64,000 nucleotides of DNA from an uncultured Collinsella sp. (GTDB taxonomy: Bacteria > Actinomycetota > Coriobacteriia > Coriobacteriales > Coriobacteriaceae): positions 1 through 64,000 of the forward strand of contig UQWV01000002.1 in NCBI GenBank assembly GCA_900544845.1, in the 5' to 3' direction. Position numbers and translations under genes: made by a program. Below the pieces are notes generated by a model, which was given only the letters and a program-made list of their open reading frames with translations, was not told the DNA's origin and ran no database searches. This document shows, piece after piece, positions 1 to 10,391 of this stretch (positions are counted from its first letter, which is position 1; every line of letters begins with the position of its first letter).

Positions 1-1
1 T

Positions 2-76
2 CTCCCTAAACTCATGTCAGGCGAAATCGATGTCTCGAAGGTCAATCTTACGCAGCTAAATAGCCATTTAGCTTAG
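2..76 (+). CDS. hsdS: C-terminal end of a second hsdS (type I specificity subunit), cut by the window edge
   Basis: The + strand reads LPKLMSGEIDVSKVNLTQLN and then SHLA before a TAG at 74-76. The sequence LPKLMSGEIDVSKV is typical of the extreme C-terminus of type I restriction specificity subunits. Only 24 codons are inside the window. The fragment runs tail-to-tail into the minus-strand hsdS, and their ends overlap by about 29 bp. This arrangement is typical of hsdS loci that carry inverted silent copies for recombinational switching of specificity. It could be an intact gene extending left or only a cassette; the window cannot tell. Confidence 0.6.
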   Translation, partial: LPKLMSGEIDVSKVNLTQLNSHLA

Positions 77-599
77 TGTTGAGATCTATCTTGCTATAGA
101 TGCAGTCAGCAAAATGGGTCACTTTATCTCTGGCGGCTTCGTCAAGAATGGGGACCGGTAGCGCTTTAAGCCTATCGGTCGCCAGTTTCCCGGCACCAAT
201 GCCCGTTGTCTCAAGCATTGCGGAAATGGAAGGCTCCAGCGATGTGAGTGCATAAAAAAGATACCTATTTGATATGCCTTTAGCGGCTGAATTGACGCAC
301 TTTATATCTTGATTGAATGCGACTTCTTTTCCAGCGATAGCAAGTGGTATTCGTTTAAACAGCCCGCTACCTCTCGTTAAAAGCAACAGTGAGCCCTTTG
401 GCGCTAATTTGCTACCAGCCTCAAGGCCTTCCTTAGTAATTGCAAGGTCGCTCTCATAGACCGTATCCCCCACAAGCGTCTTTGCGCTAATCCAGGGTAT
501 AGAACCATTCCAGTAATTTTTGTTCTTTTTGCTCGGGGTTCCGCCCGATTCAAACTTAGCTATTTCGCCCAGTGGGACATAAGATGCCCTACATCCCAT
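48..599 (-). CDS. hsdS: Type I restriction-modification specificity subunit, half-length (HsdS)
   Basis: This subunit would recognise the DNA target and guide the HsdM/HsdR complex. The ATG at 599 overlaps the end of hsdM by 11 bp, as expected for translational coupling. The 183-residue product holds one target-recognition domain (VPLGEIAKFESGGTPSKKNK near the start, NGSIPWISAKTL, then FNQDIKCV and LPVPILDEAARDKV) followed by the beginning of a conserved helix (DLNTKLNGYLAA), where it stops. Usual HsdS proteins have about 400 residues and two recognition domains, so this is half length. It could work as a dimer of half-subunits, or be one switch state of an invertible locus. The stop lies inside an imperfect palindrome at about 55-72. 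Confidence 0.8.
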   Translation of the reverse strand: MGCRASYVPLGEIAKFESGGTPSKKNKNYWNGSIPWISAKTLVGDTVYESDLAITKEGLEAGSKLAPKGSLLLLTRGSGLFKRIPLAIAGKEVAFNQDIKCVNSAAKGISNRYLFYALTSLEPSISAMLETTGIGAGKLATDRLKALPVPILDEAARDKVTHFADCIYSKIDLNTKLNGYLAA

Positions 600-2112
600 A
601 ACCAATCGCCTCCAGATTCTTCTTAATTTGCTCCTGCAAGTGGTTGGACTCTTCAAAGCACTTCGAAATCTCGCTAGTCAGGCGTGCCATCTTCTCATCA
701 AACGGCTCACCGTCGTCTTCGACCTCGGCAATGCCTACGTAGCGACCGGGCGTCAGGATGAAATCTTGCTTGGCGATTTCATCCAAATCCGCTATGGCAC
801 TGAACCCCTTCACGGGCTCGAATTCGCCCTTACGGAAGGTGTCGAATGCGGATGCAACTTTGTTGATGTCCTCTTCGGTAAACTCGCGTAGTTTGCGAGA
901 GACCATGGTGCCCATTTCGCGCGCATCGATGAATAGCGTCTTGCCGGACTGAGCCTTCTTCTTGTTCAGGATCCACAAGCATACGGGAATTTGGGTGCTG
1001 TAGAACAGCTGCCCCGGCATGGCTACAATGCCCTCGACCAAATCGTCCTCTACGATAGCGCGTCGAATATCGCCCTCGCCGCTCGTCTGGCTCGAGAGCG
1101 ACCCGTTTGCCAATACGAGGCCAATCTTGCCCGTGCCGTTAAGATGCCAAATCATATGCTGCATCCAAGCGAAGTTAGCGTTGCCCGTGGGCGGCATGCC
1201 GTACTTCCAACGTACGTCTTCCTGCAGCGCTTCACCGCCCCAGTTCTTAAGATTAAAGGGCGGGTTTGCCAGTACAAAATCGAACTTTTCATTCTTGTGC
1301 TGATCGGCACTGAAGGTGTCGGCATAGTTGCCCAAGTCAGCCTCGATGCCGCGAATACCGAGGTTCATCTTTGCGAGCTTCCACGTGGTAGGGTTGCTTT
1401 CTTGGCCAAAGATAGTGATGTCCTGTACCACGTTGCCGCCATGGTGCTCGACGAAGGCGGCGGACTGCACGAACATACCTCCGCTACCACAGCAGGGGTC
1501 GTACACACGACCGTGGAAAGGCTGGAGGATTTCCACCAGCGTGCGCACGATGCACGACGGTGTATAGAACTCGCCGGCGTTTTTGCCTTCCATTGATGCG
1601 AATTTCTGCAGGCAATATTCGTATGCGCGCCCTAACAGGTCTTTCTCGCTCTCGTTATCGGTCATTTGTACGTTTGTGAACAAGTCAACGACGTCGCCTA
1701 AGCGCCGCTTATCTAGTTCGGGACGAGCGAAGTTTTTGGGCAGCACGTCTTTGAGCTTATCGTTCTCGCGCTCGATGGCGCGCATGGCATTGTCAATGAT
1801 CTGGCCAATTTCGGGCGTATGCGCCGCCTGTGAGATGTTCGCCCAACGTGCTTCTTCGGGAACGAAGAAGACATTTTGCTCCATGTAGCAGTCACGATCT
1901 TCCTCGTCGCCGTAACCCTCTTCGACGAGCTCTAGATAGCGCTCGTCGAAACGGTCTGAGAGGTACTTCAGGAAAATGAGGCCTAATACGACGTTTTTGT
2001 ACTCGGCAGCGTCCAAGTTGCCGCGCAGCACGTCTGCGGCGTTCCACAGTTGGTCCTCAAAGCCAACATCGGCCGTGTTCTTCTTGGTGTCCTTAGCTTT
2101 GCTTTTAGCCAT
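589..2112 (-). CDS. hsdM: Type I restriction-modification DNA methyltransferase subunit (HsdM)
   Basis: HsdM is an N6-adenine methyltransferase that uses S-adenosylmethionine and, with HsdS, forms the modification enzyme protecting self DNA. The 507-residue protein has the HsdM N-terminal helical domain (FEDQLWNAADVLRGNLDAAE near residue 18), the SAM-binding motif DPCCGSGGMF starting at residue 205 and the catalytic NPPF at about 283. Length and motif order are normal for the family. It lies 14 bp after hsdR and overlaps hsdS, so the three genes form one minus-strand operon. No frameshift is seen. Confidence 0.96.
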   Translation of the reverse strand: MAKSKAKDTKKNTADVGFEDQLWNAADVLRGNLDAAEYKNVVLGLIFLKYLSDRFDERYLELVEEGYGDEEDRDCYMEQNVFFVPEEARWANISQAAHTPEIGQIIDNAMRAIERENDKLKDVLPKNFARPELDKRRLGDVVDLFTNVQMTDNESEKDLLGRAYEYCLQKFASMEGKNAGEFYTPSCIVRTLVEILQPFHGRVYDPCCGSGGMFVQSAAFVEHHGGNVVQDITIFGQESNPTTWKLAKMNLGIRGIEADLGNYADTFSADQHKNEKFDFVLANPPFNLKNWGGEALQEDVRWKYGMPPTGNANFAWMQHMIWHLNGTGKIGLVLANGSLSSQTSGEGDIRRAIVEDDLVEGIVAMPGQLFYSTQIPVCLWILNKKKAQSGKTLFIDAREMGTMVSRKLREFTEEDINKVASAFDTFRKGEFEPVKGFSAIADLDEIAKQDFILTPGRYVGIAEVEDDGEPFDEKMARLTSEISKCFEESNHLQEQIKKNLEAIGYGM

Positions 2113-2126
2113 GCTGTTTTAACTCC

Positions 2127-5216
<3,090 letters not shown>

Positions 5217-5848
5217 GCGCACTCCTTACCTTATGCTTCCACGACGTTGGTGAGCCTGTCCACCATTGCATTCTAGCAGTTAATCTTGCATATATTGGTA
5301 TATCTGACACCCGTTAGTTGCCATTTGACTTATCGGTTGATCGCGCCAGAACGACAATTGGTGGCAAGGCTCTCTCAGTTATTTAAATCGACTTCTCTTT
5401 ATGGGCGCTCGTGTTGTGACAGCTGCCCAAGCGCTTGCTTGAAGCTGTTGTTGGTGATCTTGAGATCGTTTCCCGCTTGCATTTTAATGAGTGTCGGGCC
5501 GGAGGCGGTGGCGGATGTGGTGCGATGGTGCCAAGAAAAGCACCTAGACCTGGGTGAGGAACCGAGACTGCGGGAGCTTTTCTATTTCTTTGATCGCATG
5601 GATTGTCTGTTCCGTTGGCCGCGCCGGCGTTGTTTCTTGGCTCTCGTTCGCGCGGAATCCGCTTGTGGCGGTAGATGTAAATAAACGGTGGAGCGGCTGC
5701 AAAAGATCCGCCTCGCTGGGTAAAATCAGGGTGTGCCGCGGAACCCGCTCCTCAGTCGGTCAACTTTGGAAGCGCGGGCAACGCAGGTGCTATCGTCTTA
5801 AAGGGTCGGCTGCAACCGACCCTTTTCTATGACTCCCTTCGCTATCCG
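5217..5848. other. 632-bp stretch with no convincing gene
   Basis: This region holds the presumed promoter of the hsd operon near 5225-5300 (AT-rich, with ATATTGGTATATCT) and open frames without good start sites or recognisable protein families. One + strand frame near 5485-5640 reads VGPEAVADVVRWCQEKHLDL and could be the remnant of a small regulatory protein, but it has no clear start. A terminator hairpin lies at 5803-5828. Confidence 0.4.
5803..5828. terminator. Rho-independent terminator hairpin
   Basis: Stem GGGTCGG/CCGACCC with loop CTGCAA is followed by TTTTCT on the + strand. On the minus strand it is followed by TTTAAG, so it may also serve the small minus-strand ORF at 5849-5941. 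A near-identical design (GGGCCGG/CCGGCCC, same CTGCAA loop) occurs at 7989. Confidence 0.6.
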
Positions 5849-5941
5849 TTACTGCTTATATTCCCGCCAGATTGAGTAGAGGTTCCGGGCAATGACGGTC
5901 ACATACATCGAGAGGCGCAGGATTTCAAGAAACAAGTTCAT
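5849..5941 (-). CDS. Possible 30-residue hydrophobic small protein
   Basis: A minus-strand ATG at 5941 opens a 30-codon frame: MNLFLEILRLSMYVTVIARN followed by LYSIWREYKQ and TAA. It is preceded by GGGGTGAAGCCT, which offers a purine-rich ribosome binding site. The peptide is amphipathic to hydrophobic with a charged tail and ends about 20 bp before a hairpin terminator. Size and composition resemble membrane-active small proteins, including type I toxin peptides, but no family is recognised and no antisense RNA is proven. It could also be chance. Confidence 0.35.
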   Translation of the reverse strand: MNLFLEILRLSMYVTVIARNLYSIWREYKQ

Positions 5942-6093
5942 AGGCTTCACCCCAATCAGAGATCAGAGCGTTGCCCGCAGGCGGATTCCGCGGCGGTCAT
6001 AATTCTACCTTACGGGCCGTGGCGGGAGACGTTCGGCCCCTGCATTAGAGCGATGTCGATCTGGCTGGTAATCAATCGAAATGATGCGACGGA

Positions 6094-6300
6094 ATGAGGT
6101 TGGATGTCATCGACGAGTACGATATCGTTGAGTTTGTCGGTTATGCAGATGGCAAAAAAGGACAGCATTGTGCCGCCTGCTTCCGTGGTCGTGACATTGC
6201 CATTGTCAGCCTAGACAAGTACGTACGTGTTGCTCTGTTCAAATGCAAGGAGGGCTACAGTGATTGCTACGCCTCACTATGGAATAAGGTACACAAGTGA
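6094..6300 (+). CDS. Small hypothetical protein, uncertain
   Basis: The 68-residue frame begins MRLDVIDEYDIVEFVGYADG and ends LWNKVHK. The acidic start and Cys/His content (HCAACF) look protein-like, but there is no strong ribosome binding site and no recognised family. Its last 41 bp overlap the better supported gene at 6260, so it could be an upstream partner coupled to it or a chance frame. Confidence 0.3.
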   Translation: MRLDVIDEYDIVEFVGYADGKKGQHCAACFRGRDIAIVSLDKYVRVALFKCKEGYSDCYASLWNKVHK

Positions 6301-6616
6301 TCTGACCGGTGAATACAGCGAGTACGTCATCGACTCCGTTGACCTCCTCAACCTACAGCTTGCGCCGCATGGGATGAGCTTCTTTTTCGACACGATAGAC
6401 GTTCACCAGCAGATTATCGGCGGTAAGCACTGCTGGGACATGTTCGGCTGGGCCATCCCAAACGACGAGGTATCCGAGTTTGAGCCGATTTGGCTGGCCG
6501 GCGAGGACGAGAAGCTTGAAGGCTACAACGGCTATGTCTGTGCAAGCTGGGAGGACCGCGACGGTCGGCCCTATGCCGTCATCGACGGCAGCCTTCTCGA
6601 AGATGCTTGCGCGTGA
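6260..6616 (+). CDS. Hypothetical acidic protein, 118 residues
   Basis: The GTG at 6260 is chosen because AAGGAGGG lies 5 bp upstream; no ATG in this frame has a comparable site. The protein (YGIRYTSDLTGEYSEYVIDS, later WDMFGWAIPNDEVSEFEPIW and GYVCASWEDRDGRPYAVIDG) is acidic and rich in Trp and Tyr, with no signal peptide or membrane segment. The family is not recognised. It belongs to a run of small unknown genes between the restriction operon and the lipoprotein genes. Confidence 0.55.
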   Translation: MIATPHYGIRYTSDLTGEYSEYVIDSVDLLNLQLAPHGMSFFFDTIDVHQQIIGGKHCWDMFGWAIPNDEVSEFEPIWLAGEDEKLEGYNGYVCASWEDRDGRPYAVIDGSLLEDACA

Positions 6617-6644
6617 CCGCTTGGGAACGGGTGGGCCTCCAGCC

Positions 6645-6935
6645 CTATTCGATGTCGTCGAATTGACGTCTATTCATTTGGCTTTTTGGGCAGTGCTGAA
6701 CTTGTTGGTAATCAAACTCGTCCCAGCCTTCGAGCATCGAGACGATCTTGTCTAGGTACTCATCCGTCAAGCGTTGATAAGGCTCGTTGTCCCTGATGTC
6801 CAGGACCGTTGGCTCATGGTCCGGCTCTGGAATCTTCGCAATCTCCGCCTTCAACTCGTCGACGAGGTGCTCATATTCCGCGACCTGGTCGTCGGTCGCA
6901 CTGTATTTTTTCCCTTGAATAGTCAGCGTAGCCAT
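6645..6935 (-). CDS. Small hypothetical protein, 96 residues
   Basis: The frame begins MATLTIQGKKYSATDDQVAE and has an acidic helical middle (EYEHLVDELKAEIAKIPEPD). There is no membrane segment and no known motif. Only a weak GGAATGG lies upstream of the ATG. It converges with the + strand gene ending at 6616. Function unknown. Confidence 0.5.
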   Translation of the reverse strand: MATLTIQGKKYSATDDQVAEYEHLVDELKAEIAKIPEPDHEPTVLDIRDNEPYQRLTDEYLDKIVSMLEGWDEFDYQQVQHCPKSQMNRRQFDDIE

Positions 6936-7137
6936 TTCTAGTCAGCCATTCCATGACGTTGTGCTGTTGATCGTCGTTCGCTTAGAACGACATGTCATTT
7001 CCGTATGCTCTACTATAGCTTGCAAGTGCCCTGCTGCCGGCAGTCAATTCGTAGTCGCGTGCCTCGTCAGCGTGTTTTGGGGCAGTGCCGATTTAACTGA
7101 CAATTAAACGGAGGATGGTCGCGCCGCGTTCACGCGG

Positions 7138-7162
7138 CATGAAAAAGGCCCCGCCGGGGCGA
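7138..7162 (-). terminator. Terminator after the small gene at 7177-7359
   Basis: On the minus strand GCCCCGGCGGGGC is followed by CTTTTTCAT, a short GC stem with a T run, just downstream of the stop codon at 7177. Confidence 0.65.
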
Positions 7163-7176
7163 GACCTTAAACTGTT

Positions 7177-7359
7177 CTAGTAGAGTGCCTCGGGCTCAGG
7201 CTTGAGCTTGGATGGCTTACCGATCTTCAGGCACTTCTTTATCTCGGCGATAGGGTCGCTCATGCAGTAGGCGTAGCACCTCTCATGGAAGGTCTGCTCA
7301 TACTCACGCATAAGGCGCTCCAGCTTCGCGCTGTCCTCCTTGCTGAGGTAGATGTACAT
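7177..7359 (-). CDS. Small hypothetical protein, 60 residues
   Basis: The start at ATG 7359 is supported by GAAGAGGC four bases upstream. The protein starts MYIYLSKEDSAKLERLMREY and is helical, charged and soluble, with three Cys in the middle (ERCYAYCM and KKCLKI). No family is recognised. Its ribosome binding site lies inside the end of the upstream frame that stops at 7361, so the two may be coupled. Confidence 0.55.
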   Translation of the reverse strand: MYIYLSKEDSAKLERLMREYEQTFHERCYAYCMSDPIAEIKKCLKIGKPSKLKPEPEALY

Positions 7360-7360
7360 G

Positions 7361-7633
7361 TCAGCCTCTTCCCAACTTGCCAAGCATCTCATTGAATAAT
7401 TTATCCGATTTTATGAAATAACGCCTTAGCTGATCGGCGGATTCTGGGCTGGTTAAGCCAGCACTGAAGAGCCTGACAAACGCCTTGAGCGCGATAAAGT
7501 CGTCGTCCCAGTTATAGCTGGGACACGACGTTCCGTTTTTGCATCGATTGTCAGCGATGCCGGGAAGGCGTCCGATGTGTCGACGTCGGCTCGTCCTATT
7601 AAGTGGACTCAAAAGCGTCCAATTCGATGCCAA
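7361..7633 (-). CDS. Possible small gene or gene remnant upstream of the 7177-7359 gene
   Basis: The C-terminal half (FIALKAFVRLFSAGLTSPES, then ADQLRRYFIKSDKLFNEMLG) reads like real protein, while the N-terminal part is low-quality sequence with no good start. It also crosses a hairpin at about 7505-7530. The frame may begin later at a non-ATG codon or be the 3' end of a decayed gene. Its stop lies 2 bp before the next ATG. Confidence 0.3.
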   Translation of the reverse strand: MASNWTLLSPLNRTSRRRHIGRLPGIADNRCKNGTSCPSYNWDDDFIALKAFVRLFSAGLTSPESADQLRRYFIKSDKLFNEMLGKLGRG

Positions 7634-7673
7634 GAGGGGGCTTTGTTAAGGGCATGCGATTGCCTCAAATCGG

Positions 7674-7700
7674 CAATAAAAAGCCGTCCCGGGGGACGGC
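7674..7700 (-). terminator. Terminator of the minus-strand tRNA-like RNA
   Basis: Stem GCCGTCC/GGACGGC is followed on the minus strand by TTTTTATT. It lies 4 bp downstream of the tRNA-like gene at 7705-7772. The same stem arms recur in the terminator at 7949-7974 for the divergent partner. Confidence 0.85.
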
Positions 7701-7704
7701 TGTC

Positions 7705-7772
7705 GGCAAGCGCCCGGATTTGAACCGGGGTTTCCTCCATCAAGGGCACTCCAGGCTGTGCTACTGCTTGCC
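7705..7772 (-). ncRNA. tRNA-like RNA, 68 nt, no normal anticodon arm
   Basis: Read on the minus strand, the ends pair as GGCAAGC/GCTTGCC (7 bp). A T-arm CCCGG-TTCAAAT-CCGGG sits just inside the 3' strand, and a D-arm-like hairpin GCAC-AGCCTGGA-GTGC lies on the 5' side. Between them only CCTTGATGGAGG remains, a 3-bp mini-hairpin too short for a 5-bp anticodon stem with 7-nt loop. Spacing between acceptor and D arm is 4 nt where 2 is usual, and no CCA is encoded. An upstream TTGACA (complement of 7805-7810) and AT-rich DNA fit a promoter. It could be a degenerate tRNA or a distinct tRNA mimic; the partner at 7878 argues for the latter. Confidence 0.55.
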
Positions 7773-7877
7773 TTGTCTATATTTTTCCCAGTCAGATAGG
7801 ACCCTGTCAATCATTTATCGCTCGCTAGCCAACAGACGCGCTGGCTTGCCGCTGGGTGAGTTCTCATTGTGCAGAAT

Positions 7878-7948
7878 GCGCGGAAAGTAGCACAGTATGA
7901 GGAGTTCCCTTGATTGAGGAGACGTAGGTGCAAATCCTACCGCCGCGT
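7878..7948 (+). ncRNA. Second tRNA-like RNA, divergent partner
   Basis: It shares AGTAGCACAG and CCCTTGAT-(T/G)-GAGGA with the minus-strand element in the same order and spacing. The T-arm is GTAGG-TGCAAAT-CCTAC and the ends pair as GCGCGG/CCGCGT. The T-arm and acceptor sequences differ from the partner but still form stems, so the structure is kept. The D arm pairs poorly. A UUCG-capped terminator follows at once. Confidence 0.45.
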
Positions 7949-7974
7949 AAGCCGTCCTTCGGGACGGCTTTTTA
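7949..7974 (+). terminator. Terminator of the + strand tRNA-like RNA
   Basis: AAGCCGTCC-TTCG-GGACGGCTT followed by TTTAT: a 9-bp stem with a stable UUCG tetraloop and T run. Confidence 0.88.
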
Positions 7975-7988
7975 TGTGGATTGGAGAT

Positions 7989-8014
7989 GGGCCGGCTGCA
8001 ACCGGCCCTTTTCT
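7989..8014 (+). terminator. Second tandem terminator
   Basis: GGGCCGG-CTGCAA-CCGGCCC followed by TTTTCT, 15 bp after the previous terminator. It has the same loop as the hairpin at 5803. Confidence 0.7.
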
Positions 8015-8035
8015 GTAGTAGCCAATGGGCCTGCA

Positions 8036-8263
8036 TCAGACGAACGTCGCGTTTTTGCCTGCCAGATCGTGCCCGCCGGCTATAGCGAGGATATCGTTGC
8101 CGGCGTCCATGACCGGTATTGTTTCGTAGCGTATTCCGTCTACCACGATGGCGCGCCATTCCTTTAACGGCAACGGGGCTTCAAAGACTAGGACGGTGTA
8201 TGGGCCAACGGTGCCCCGTTCTGTGGCAAACGGCCCCATGACGGTGCATTCTGCAATCGTCAT
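8036..8263 (-). CDS. Small hypothetical protein, 75 residues
   Basis: The frame reads MTIAECTVMGPFATERGTVG and ends AGGHDLAGKNATFV. The middle (WRAIVVDGIRYETIPVMDAG) suggests a small beta-rich fold. GAGGGAAC lies about 7 bp before the ATG. No family is recognised. It follows the ADP-ribosylglycohydrolase gene by 58 bp on the same strand and may be cotranscribed with it. Confidence 0.5.
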   Translation of the reverse strand: MTIAECTVMGPFATERGTVGPYTVLVFEAPLPLKEWRAIVVDGIRYETIPVMDAGNDILAIAGGHDLAGKNATFV

Positions 8264-8321
8264 TTGTCCGGTTCCCTCATGCCCCCATGTTGGCTGATGC
8301 CGCCTGGGCTGAAGTTACTCC

Positions 8322-9239
8322 CTAAAACAGGCACTGCTCAATCAGCTCCTTGCCGCGCAGGGTGTCGATCCACTCTTGCGGAATTGCGTCGATACCGTAT
8401 GCCGTGCCGGCGAGGGCGCCTGCGACGGCTGCGGTGGTGTCGGTGTCGTCGCCCAGGTTGACGGCGGCAAGCACGCAACCTTTGTAGCTGTTAGTGTTGA
8501 CAAAGCACCAGGTGGCTGCCTTAAGGGTGTCACGCACGAAGCCACCTGACCTGATTTCGTGCTCGGCCACGCCTTTCAGATGGAGTGCCCACGAGGGGAG
8601 TGCGTCGTTCATCACATCCCTCATCAGCTCGACAAATATGATGCATGCGTCGGTCGACGTTCTGTGAGCGTGCGTTATCGCGGAGACCTTGCTGACCTCT
8701 TCGTCTGTCGCATCGGTGAACGCCAGGGGAGCGATGCGCATGAGCGATCCGTTACCGTTGTCGCGTTCGCCGGAGCCTCCTTTGCCGGCACGCAAGGCGC
8801 GGGCGGTTGTGCCGCCATAATCGAAAACGCCGTCGATCGTATACTCGCCACGAGCAATCCAGCTTACGAACTTGTCGCGCATGTCTGCGGTGTCGATATA
8901 CCCGAGCTCCCTAATCGAGTCACAGGTAGCAAGCGTCATAGATGTGTCGTCGCTCCAGGTTCCGGCGGGCTGCCCATGCGTGCCGTAGCCGATCATGTCG
9001 GTGCATTCGAACGTGCCACGAGGCCTGAACTCGTAGGGAACGCCCAACGCGTCGCCGACGGCGAGCCCATAGATGCAGTCGCGTAGCGCTGGTTTCGACG
9101 TGTGTCCACGTTTCGTTGTAGGGGGCGCTGGCGAGATGAGCCGAAATCCCTCCGAATCGCTCTTGCGTCGTGTGGCCATGTCCTCGGCAGAACGCACTTT
9201 AGGTGCGCTTTCGGTGATGGCCTGATTGATGCCTGTCAT
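8322..9239 (-). CDS. ADP-ribosylglycohydrolase family protein (DraG/ARH-like)
   Basis: Members of this family remove ADP-ribose from proteins or related substrates using two Mg ions. The start is ATG 9239, with GAGGAG six bases upstream. The 305-residue protein carries the family motifs in order: GLAVGDALGVPYEF, GTWSDDTSMTLA (metal-binding Asp pair), NGSLMRIAPLAF, ITHAHRTS and LGDDTDTTAAVAGALAGTAY near the C-terminus (second Asp pair). Length and motif set are complete, so the enzyme should be active. The substrate cannot be read from sequence. Neighbours are small unknown genes, with no visible ADP-ribosyltransferase toxin. Confidence 0.9.
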   Translation of the reverse strand: MTGINQAITESAPKVRSAEDMATRRKSDSEGFRLISPAPPTTKRGHTSKPALRDCIYGLAVGDALGVPYEFRPRGTFECTDMIGYGTHGQPAGTWSDDTSMTLATCDSIRELGYIDTADMRDKFVSWIARGEYTIDGVFDYGGTTARALRAGKGGSGERDNGNGSLMRIAPLAFTDATDEEVSKVSAITHAHRTSTDACIIFVELMRDVMNDALPSWALHLKGVAEHEIRSGGFVRDTLKAATWCFVNTNSYKGCVLAAVNLGDDTDTTAAVAGALAGTAYGIDAIPQEWIDTLRGKELIEQCLF

Positions 9240-9377
9240 GGAAAACTCCTCTTGCACTTCGGATTGGAGATGCGTGGCAATCAGCGGCAATATGTTCAGT
9301 TCGATTCGCGACGCAGTGCGTCGCGAATCGAGAGAACTCAATGGTCAATATGCCAAAATGGTATGCCTAGACGTCCT

Positions 9378-9830
9378 TTACACGGCAACAGGGATTTCTT
9401 TCGGGCGCCCTGCCTTTGGTGCGTCGGCGAGTCGTGCCTCGATGGAAGCTTTGGACACCATGCGCTTGGCGCCGTCCTTCCATGAATCCAACATTCCTGC
9501 ATTTATCAGTTGCGATACCCGTGCTGAGCTAACACCGAGCATACGTGCGGCATCCGCTGCGGTGACGGCGGGGATGTCGCCGAGCTCGCGGCTGACGGCC
9601 ACGGCGATAATCTTGCCGCCGTGTTGTGGCTGGTGTCCAAAGTCCGGCGCGGGAAGATCGACGCCGCCCATAAGGTGATCGTCGACCATACATGCGAGAA
9701 AATCGGCGGCGCTTTCGACGGCGTCGTTTAGGTCGGATCCGAACGTTCCTCCTCCGCCCAGCGAGTCACATGGCACAGCATCGACAATGCCGTCCGAATC
9801 AAAGAACTCGAATTCCCATACGTAAACCAT
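9378..9830 (-). CDS. HicB-like protein with C-terminal helix-turn-helix
   Basis: ATG 9830 is chosen because GGAGGAGG lies 6 bp upstream. The 150-residue protein begins with a HicB-type partial RNase H-like fold (MVYVWEFEFFDSDGIVDAVP, then NDAVESAADFLACM). It ends in a helix-turn-helix (VTAADAARMLGVSSARVSQL, then INAGMLDSWKDGAKRMV). HicB proteins are antitoxins that also repress their own promoter. No hicA-type toxin is adjacent, so this is an orphan, and its partner, if any, must be elsewhere. Confidence 0.7.
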   Translation of the reverse strand: MVYVWEFEFFDSDGIVDAVPCDSLGGGGTFGSDLNDAVESAADFLACMVDDHLMGGVDLPAPDFGHQPQHGGKIIAVAVSRELGDIPAVTAADAARMLGVSSARVSQLINAGMLDSWKDGAKRMVSKASIEARLADAPKAGRPKEIPVAV

Positions 9831-9982
9831 GTAAGACCTCCTCCGATGCCGGCGATTTGAGGAACATCCTAAGAGCCCACCAAGCGCATCGAACACCTTT
9901 ATTGTCTCTAGTTTAAAGCCTCGTGCGGACACGATTTGGCGCTCTGCGCACGACCGCGAAAAGGGTTTGCGGTGACTAAAAT

Positions 9983-10297
9983 GTGGTCATAGAGATGGTT
10001 TTATCGAACTCCATGGGGGTGGCGCGCGTGGATAACAACACGTTGCTGTTTCACGATAAGGGTGCCGGCGTTTTCAAGGGAATAAGCATCTATCCCAATC
10101 GCATCGAGGCGGTCGTGAAGAACGGCTTCTTCGGTACCCATACCAAGATCGTCTACCTCAAGGACATTACGGGTGTCAACGGGGTCAAGGGTAAGCGCGT
10201 GTTCCTCCGCAATAGGTTGCTGACCGCCTGTTCCTACAGGCTGAGCAGTCACTCCCAGGCTCAGGAATTTGTCAGCGTGCTCAATATGGTGATGTGA
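9983..10297 (+). CDS. Small PH-like domain protein, putative
   Basis: The 104-residue frame contains LLFHDKGAGVFKGISIYPNR, IEAVVKNGFFGTHTKIVYLK and DITGVNGVKG. This strand pattern resembles bacterial pleckstrin-homology-like domains. There is no signal or membrane segment. The start is uncertain: GTG 9983, ATG 9995 and ATG 10013 are in frame and none has a strong ribosome binding site. It converges with the lipoprotein gene at 10392. Confidence 0.5.
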   Translation: MVIEMVLSNSMGVARVDNNTLLFHDKGAGVFKGISIYPNRIEAVVKNGFFGTHTKIVYLKDITGVNGVKGKRVFLRNRLLTACSYRLSSHSQAQEFVSVLNMVM

Positions 10298-10313
10298 CCG
10301 GGCGCTTTCGAAC

Positions 10314-10354
10314 ACAAAAAACCGGGATGCAAGGAGTCGCACCTTGCATCCCGG
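10314..10354 (-). terminator. Strong terminator after the lipoprotein gene
   Basis: 13-bp stem CCGGGATGCAAGG/CCTTGCATCCCGG, followed on the minus strand by TTTTTTGTG. On the + strand it may also slow transcription from 9983. Confidence 0.9.
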
Positions 10355-10391
10355 CTGAGCTAAAACGGCGCTGCTGCATGCCGTTGGAGCT

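Noticed and set aside
7705..7772. Ordinary tRNA gene
   Set aside because: Acceptor and T arms are good, but there is no 5-bp anticodon stem with 7-nt loop, the D arm spacing is wrong, and no amino-acid identity can be assigned.
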